This document shows, piece by piece, positions 5,902-7,234 of a stretch of 7,234 bases of DNA. Position numbers and translations under genes: made by a program. Numbering within the stretch: the first letter of the stretch is position 1; each line of letters starts with the position of its first letter. The DNA comes from Youngiibacter multivorans (lineage in GTDB: Bacteria > Bacillota > Clostridia > Clostridiales > Clostridiaceae): assembly GCF_017873395.1 (NCBI RefSeq), contig NZ_JAGGKC010000055.1, positions 1-7,234 of the forward strand. Direction: 5' to 3'. Below the pieces are notes generated by a model. It searched no databases and had not been told where the DNA came from. It saw only the letters and a list, made by a program, of their open reading frames with translations.

Positions 5902-6924
5902 CTATTTTATAATAATTCTTTTATCATCAGAGTGCGTGATTCTGCCAACTATTCCGCATGGCATTCCCAATGACTCTATCTCAGTTATAGCTGATATGGC
6001 ATCTTCACGAGGAAGGCTCACAAGAAGTCCTCCCGAAGTCTGCGGGTCAAAAAGAATCTCCTCCAAGGCAAACGGTACATCCTTGAAAACCACCCTGTCT
6101 CCTAAATGGTTTCGGTTCTTCTGGGCTGAAGCAGTTATGAAGAACTCATTTGCGTAGTGTACGGCTTCCCTAATGTACGGCACCTCAATGCTGTCTATCT
6201 CAGCACCATATTCATCTCCGACCATCTCCATGAGATGTCCCAGAAAACCAAATCCAGTAATATCTGTGCAAGCGTGCACATCGTACTTCCTGAAGATTTC
6301 AGCAGCATATTTGTTGAGCGTCGTCATTGAACGCACCGCCTGTTCCATGGCCTCCTCTGAGCTCTCACCGATCCTGTCAGCCGTGCAGACTATTCCAACT
6401 CCAAGTGGTTTTGTCAGTATCAGGAGGTCTCCGACCTGACAGGTGTTGTTCCTGTATATCCTGTCCGGATGAACTATTCCCGTTACCGATAATCCATACT
6501 TCACATCAGTGTCATTTATCGAGTGTCCCCCGGCAAGAGACCCTCCTGCTTCCATCACCTTTTCGCTGCCACCCTGTAGAATCTTCCCCAGGATGTTCAG
6601 ATCCATGGTCTCAGGGAAGCAGACTATATTAAGTGCAGTCTTTACTTCGCCACCCATGGCATAGACATCTGACAGAGCATTTGCTGCTGCGATCTGCCCG
6701 AATGTATAGGGATCCTCAACCATTGGAGGAAAAAAGTCCAGGGTCTGTACAAAAGCAATATCATCAGTAAGCTTGTACACTGCAGCATCATCAGAGCTGT
6801 CAAAGCCTACCATCAGATTGGGGTCAATGGGCCTTGGCAGCTTTCCAAGAACTGATTCAAGGATTCCTGCACCAAGCTTAGCGGTACACCCTCCACCCTT
6901 GCAGAATAATATATCTTCCTTCAT
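5902..6924 (-). CDS. selD: Selenide, water dikinase (selenophosphate synthetase), Cys form
   Basis: SelD makes selenophosphate from selenide and ATP, giving AMP and phosphate, in the cytoplasm. The 340-residue protein is full length. The glycine-rich active-site loop KGGGCTAK carries Cys13 and Lys16, matching E. coli Cys17 and Lys20. The site is therefore cysteine rather than selenocysteine. Metal-binding Asp residues are Asp46 (SDDAAVY), Asp86 (NALSDVYAMGG) and Asp221 (TDITGFGFLGH). LAGGHSI (130-136), LTKPLGVG (170-177) and DPQTSGGLL (293-301) are family signatures. A GAGGT SD lies five bases before the ATG, and the upstream frame closes without any sign of an extension. It is the first gene of the operon, with yedF 11 bp later. 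Users of selenophosphate (selA/selB/selC, selU, molybdenum hydroxylase genes) are not in the window. Confidence 0.97.
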   Translation of the reverse strand: MKEDILFCKGGGCTAKLGAGILESVLGKLPRPIDPNLMVGFDSSDDAAVYKLTDDIAFVQTLDFFPPMVEDPYTFGQIAAANALSDVYAMGGEVKTALNIVCFPETMDLNILGKILQGGSEKVMEAGGSLAGGHSINDTDVKYGLSVTGIVHPDRIYRNNTCQVGDLLILTKPLGVGIVCTADRIGESSEEAMEQAVRSMTTLNKYAAEIFRKYDVHACTDITGFGFLGHLMEMVGDEYGAEIDSIEVPYIREAVHYANEFFITASAQKNRNHLGDRVVFKDVPFALEEILFDPQTSGGLLVSLPREDAISAITEIESLGMPCGIVGRITHSDDKRIIIK

Positions 6925-6960
6925 AATTACCTCATTTCGGAATAAATCATATTAATAGTC

Positions 6961-6986
6961 CAGATCCTGATAACTTTACAGGTCTG
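6961..6986 (-). promoter_or_regulatory. Hairpin in the selD leader
   Basis: CAGA/CCTG (6961-6969, one bulged T) pairs with CAGGTCTG (6979-6986) around a 9-base loop, giving 8 pairs. It lies between the probable -10 box and the selD start, so it would form in the 5' leader RNA. No U-tract follows, so simple attenuation is not evident. A stabilising or regulatory role is possible but unproven. Confidence 0.4.
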
Positions 6987-6995
6987 TCTCCTCTT

Positions 6996-7001
6996 ATTAT
7001 A
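6996..7001 (-). promoter_or_regulatory. Probable -10 box of the selD operon promoter
   Basis: TATAAT is present on the minus strand at 7001-6996, about 72 bases before the selD start. The best -35-like hexamers are poor: TTGAAA at 7018-7013 is only 11 bases away. The -10 match alone, in the only space before the operon, supports the call, giving a leader of roughly 65 bases. Confidence 0.45.
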
Positions 7002-7037
7002 CAGATATTCTTTTTCAAGTATAACCAGAGCACAAAA

Positions 7038-7090
7038 GAAATGGATCAGAAGATACCCATTTCAAAACCCCTTATCGTTCTCCCCATTTC
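7038..7090. repeat. Inverted repeat with two competing 3' arms
   Basis: GAAATGG (7038-7044) can pair with CCATTTC at 7057-7063 or with a second copy at 7084-7090. The two foldings exclude each other. No gene or promoter motif is tied to them, and the arms are short, so this may be chance. Confidence 0.35.
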
Positions 7091-7123
7091 GGTTACTTGA
7101 TCTATGCAATTTTGGTTTTCAGA

Positions 7124-7231
7124 ACTGATATCTCCTTGGAAATCAGTACCGCCGGCTTAGCCGGCGGTTTGCACAGACCCTATAAGGGTCTATAACCTGC
7201 TGCACCCGTAGGGGTGCATGAGGCGGCCGCC
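7124..7231. other. Cluster of short-loop hairpins at the right edge, possible IS200/IS605-type end or structured RNA
   Basis: Five symmetrical elements follow one another. First is an imperfect stem, ACTGAT with ATCAGT (7124-7147). Next is ACCGCCGGC with GCCGGCGGT around TTA (7148-7168). Then come AGACCCT with AGGGTCT around ATA (7175-7191), TGCACCC with GGGTGCA around GTAG (7201-7218), and the 10-base palindrome GGCGGCCGCC (7222-7231). The arms from 7148 on are GC-rich, unlike the AT-rich DNA next to them. Such hairpins are known in the ends and 5' leaders of IS200/IS605 transposons and in structured RNAs. The structure is seen directly; the identity is inference, because the window ends inside it and no transposase is visible. 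The stretch from 6925 to here otherwise holds only the selD promoter region and no credible gene. Confidence 0.6.
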
Positions 7232-7234
7232 AAC

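Noticed and set aside
5902..6924. SelD as a selenoprotein with Sec at the active site
   Set aside because: The active-site codon reads as Cys13 and the frame contains no internal TGA, so this is the Cys form.
7041..7160. A plus-strand 39-codon frame containing an in-frame TGA at 7098-7100 that could be read as a tiny selenoprotein upstream of selD
   Set aside because: It has no ribosome binding site, no Cys/Sec family motif around the TGA and no convincing SECIS element, and it ends within the hairpin cluster. It is most likely a chance frame.
7222..7231. GGCGGCCGCC containing a NotI site, suggesting cloning-vector or linker sequence
   Set aside because: The sequence around it has no recognisable vector content and the palindrome fits the neighbouring natural hairpin series; contamination cannot be fully excluded but is not supported.
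7149..7234. tRNA-Sec (selC) or another tRNA at the right edge, because of the GC-rich stems near selD
   Set aside because: No T-loop TTCGA/TTCAA motif, no anticodon arm with TCA and no acceptor pairing are visible; the stems are independent hairpins.

Overview
The window looks like a stretch of chromosome from a low-to-mid G+C anaerobic Firmicute, most likely a clostridium. Nearly every gene has a strong GGAGG-type ribosome binding site, several upstream regions carry a TATAAT -10 box, and the selenium gene set on the right is best known from clostridia and enterococci. The assignment is an inference from style and gene content; no rRNA or other species marker is present.

Left part (1-2076), all on the minus strand: the first codons of a gene running off the left edge, with a palindrome over its probable -10 box; a small VOC (glyoxalase-fold) protein; a six-helix membrane protein resembling DUF4386; and an S51-family serine peptidase related to dipeptidase E. 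Centre (2077-3438): a divergent AT-rich promoter region, one plus-strand orphan class I methyltransferase-like gene, and a strong hairpin separating it from the convergent minus-strand operon.

Right part (3439-6924), minus strand: a compact operon transcribed in the order selD, yedF, class V aminotransferase/cysteine desulfurase, DUF3343, then a DUF1801 (frataxin-like Fra/YdhG type) gene. SelD makes selenophosphate. The desulfurase, the YedF two-domain thiol protein and the DUF3343 protein, which has one conserved Cys, are plausible steps that free and carry selenium to it. No selA, selB, selC (tRNA-Sec) or selU is in the window, so the final use of the selenophosphate is not visible. This subset is known from loci for selenium-dependent molybdenum hydroxylases. 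The DUF1801 gene 25 bp downstream is the least expected member.

Right edge (6925-7234): no convincing protein gene. It holds the probable selD promoter and a leader hairpin. From about 7124 there is a dense series of short-loop hairpins, GC-rich from 7148, that runs to the window end. It resembles the end or 5' leader of an IS200/IS605-type element or a structured RNA cut by the edge. This series is the least explained structure in the window.
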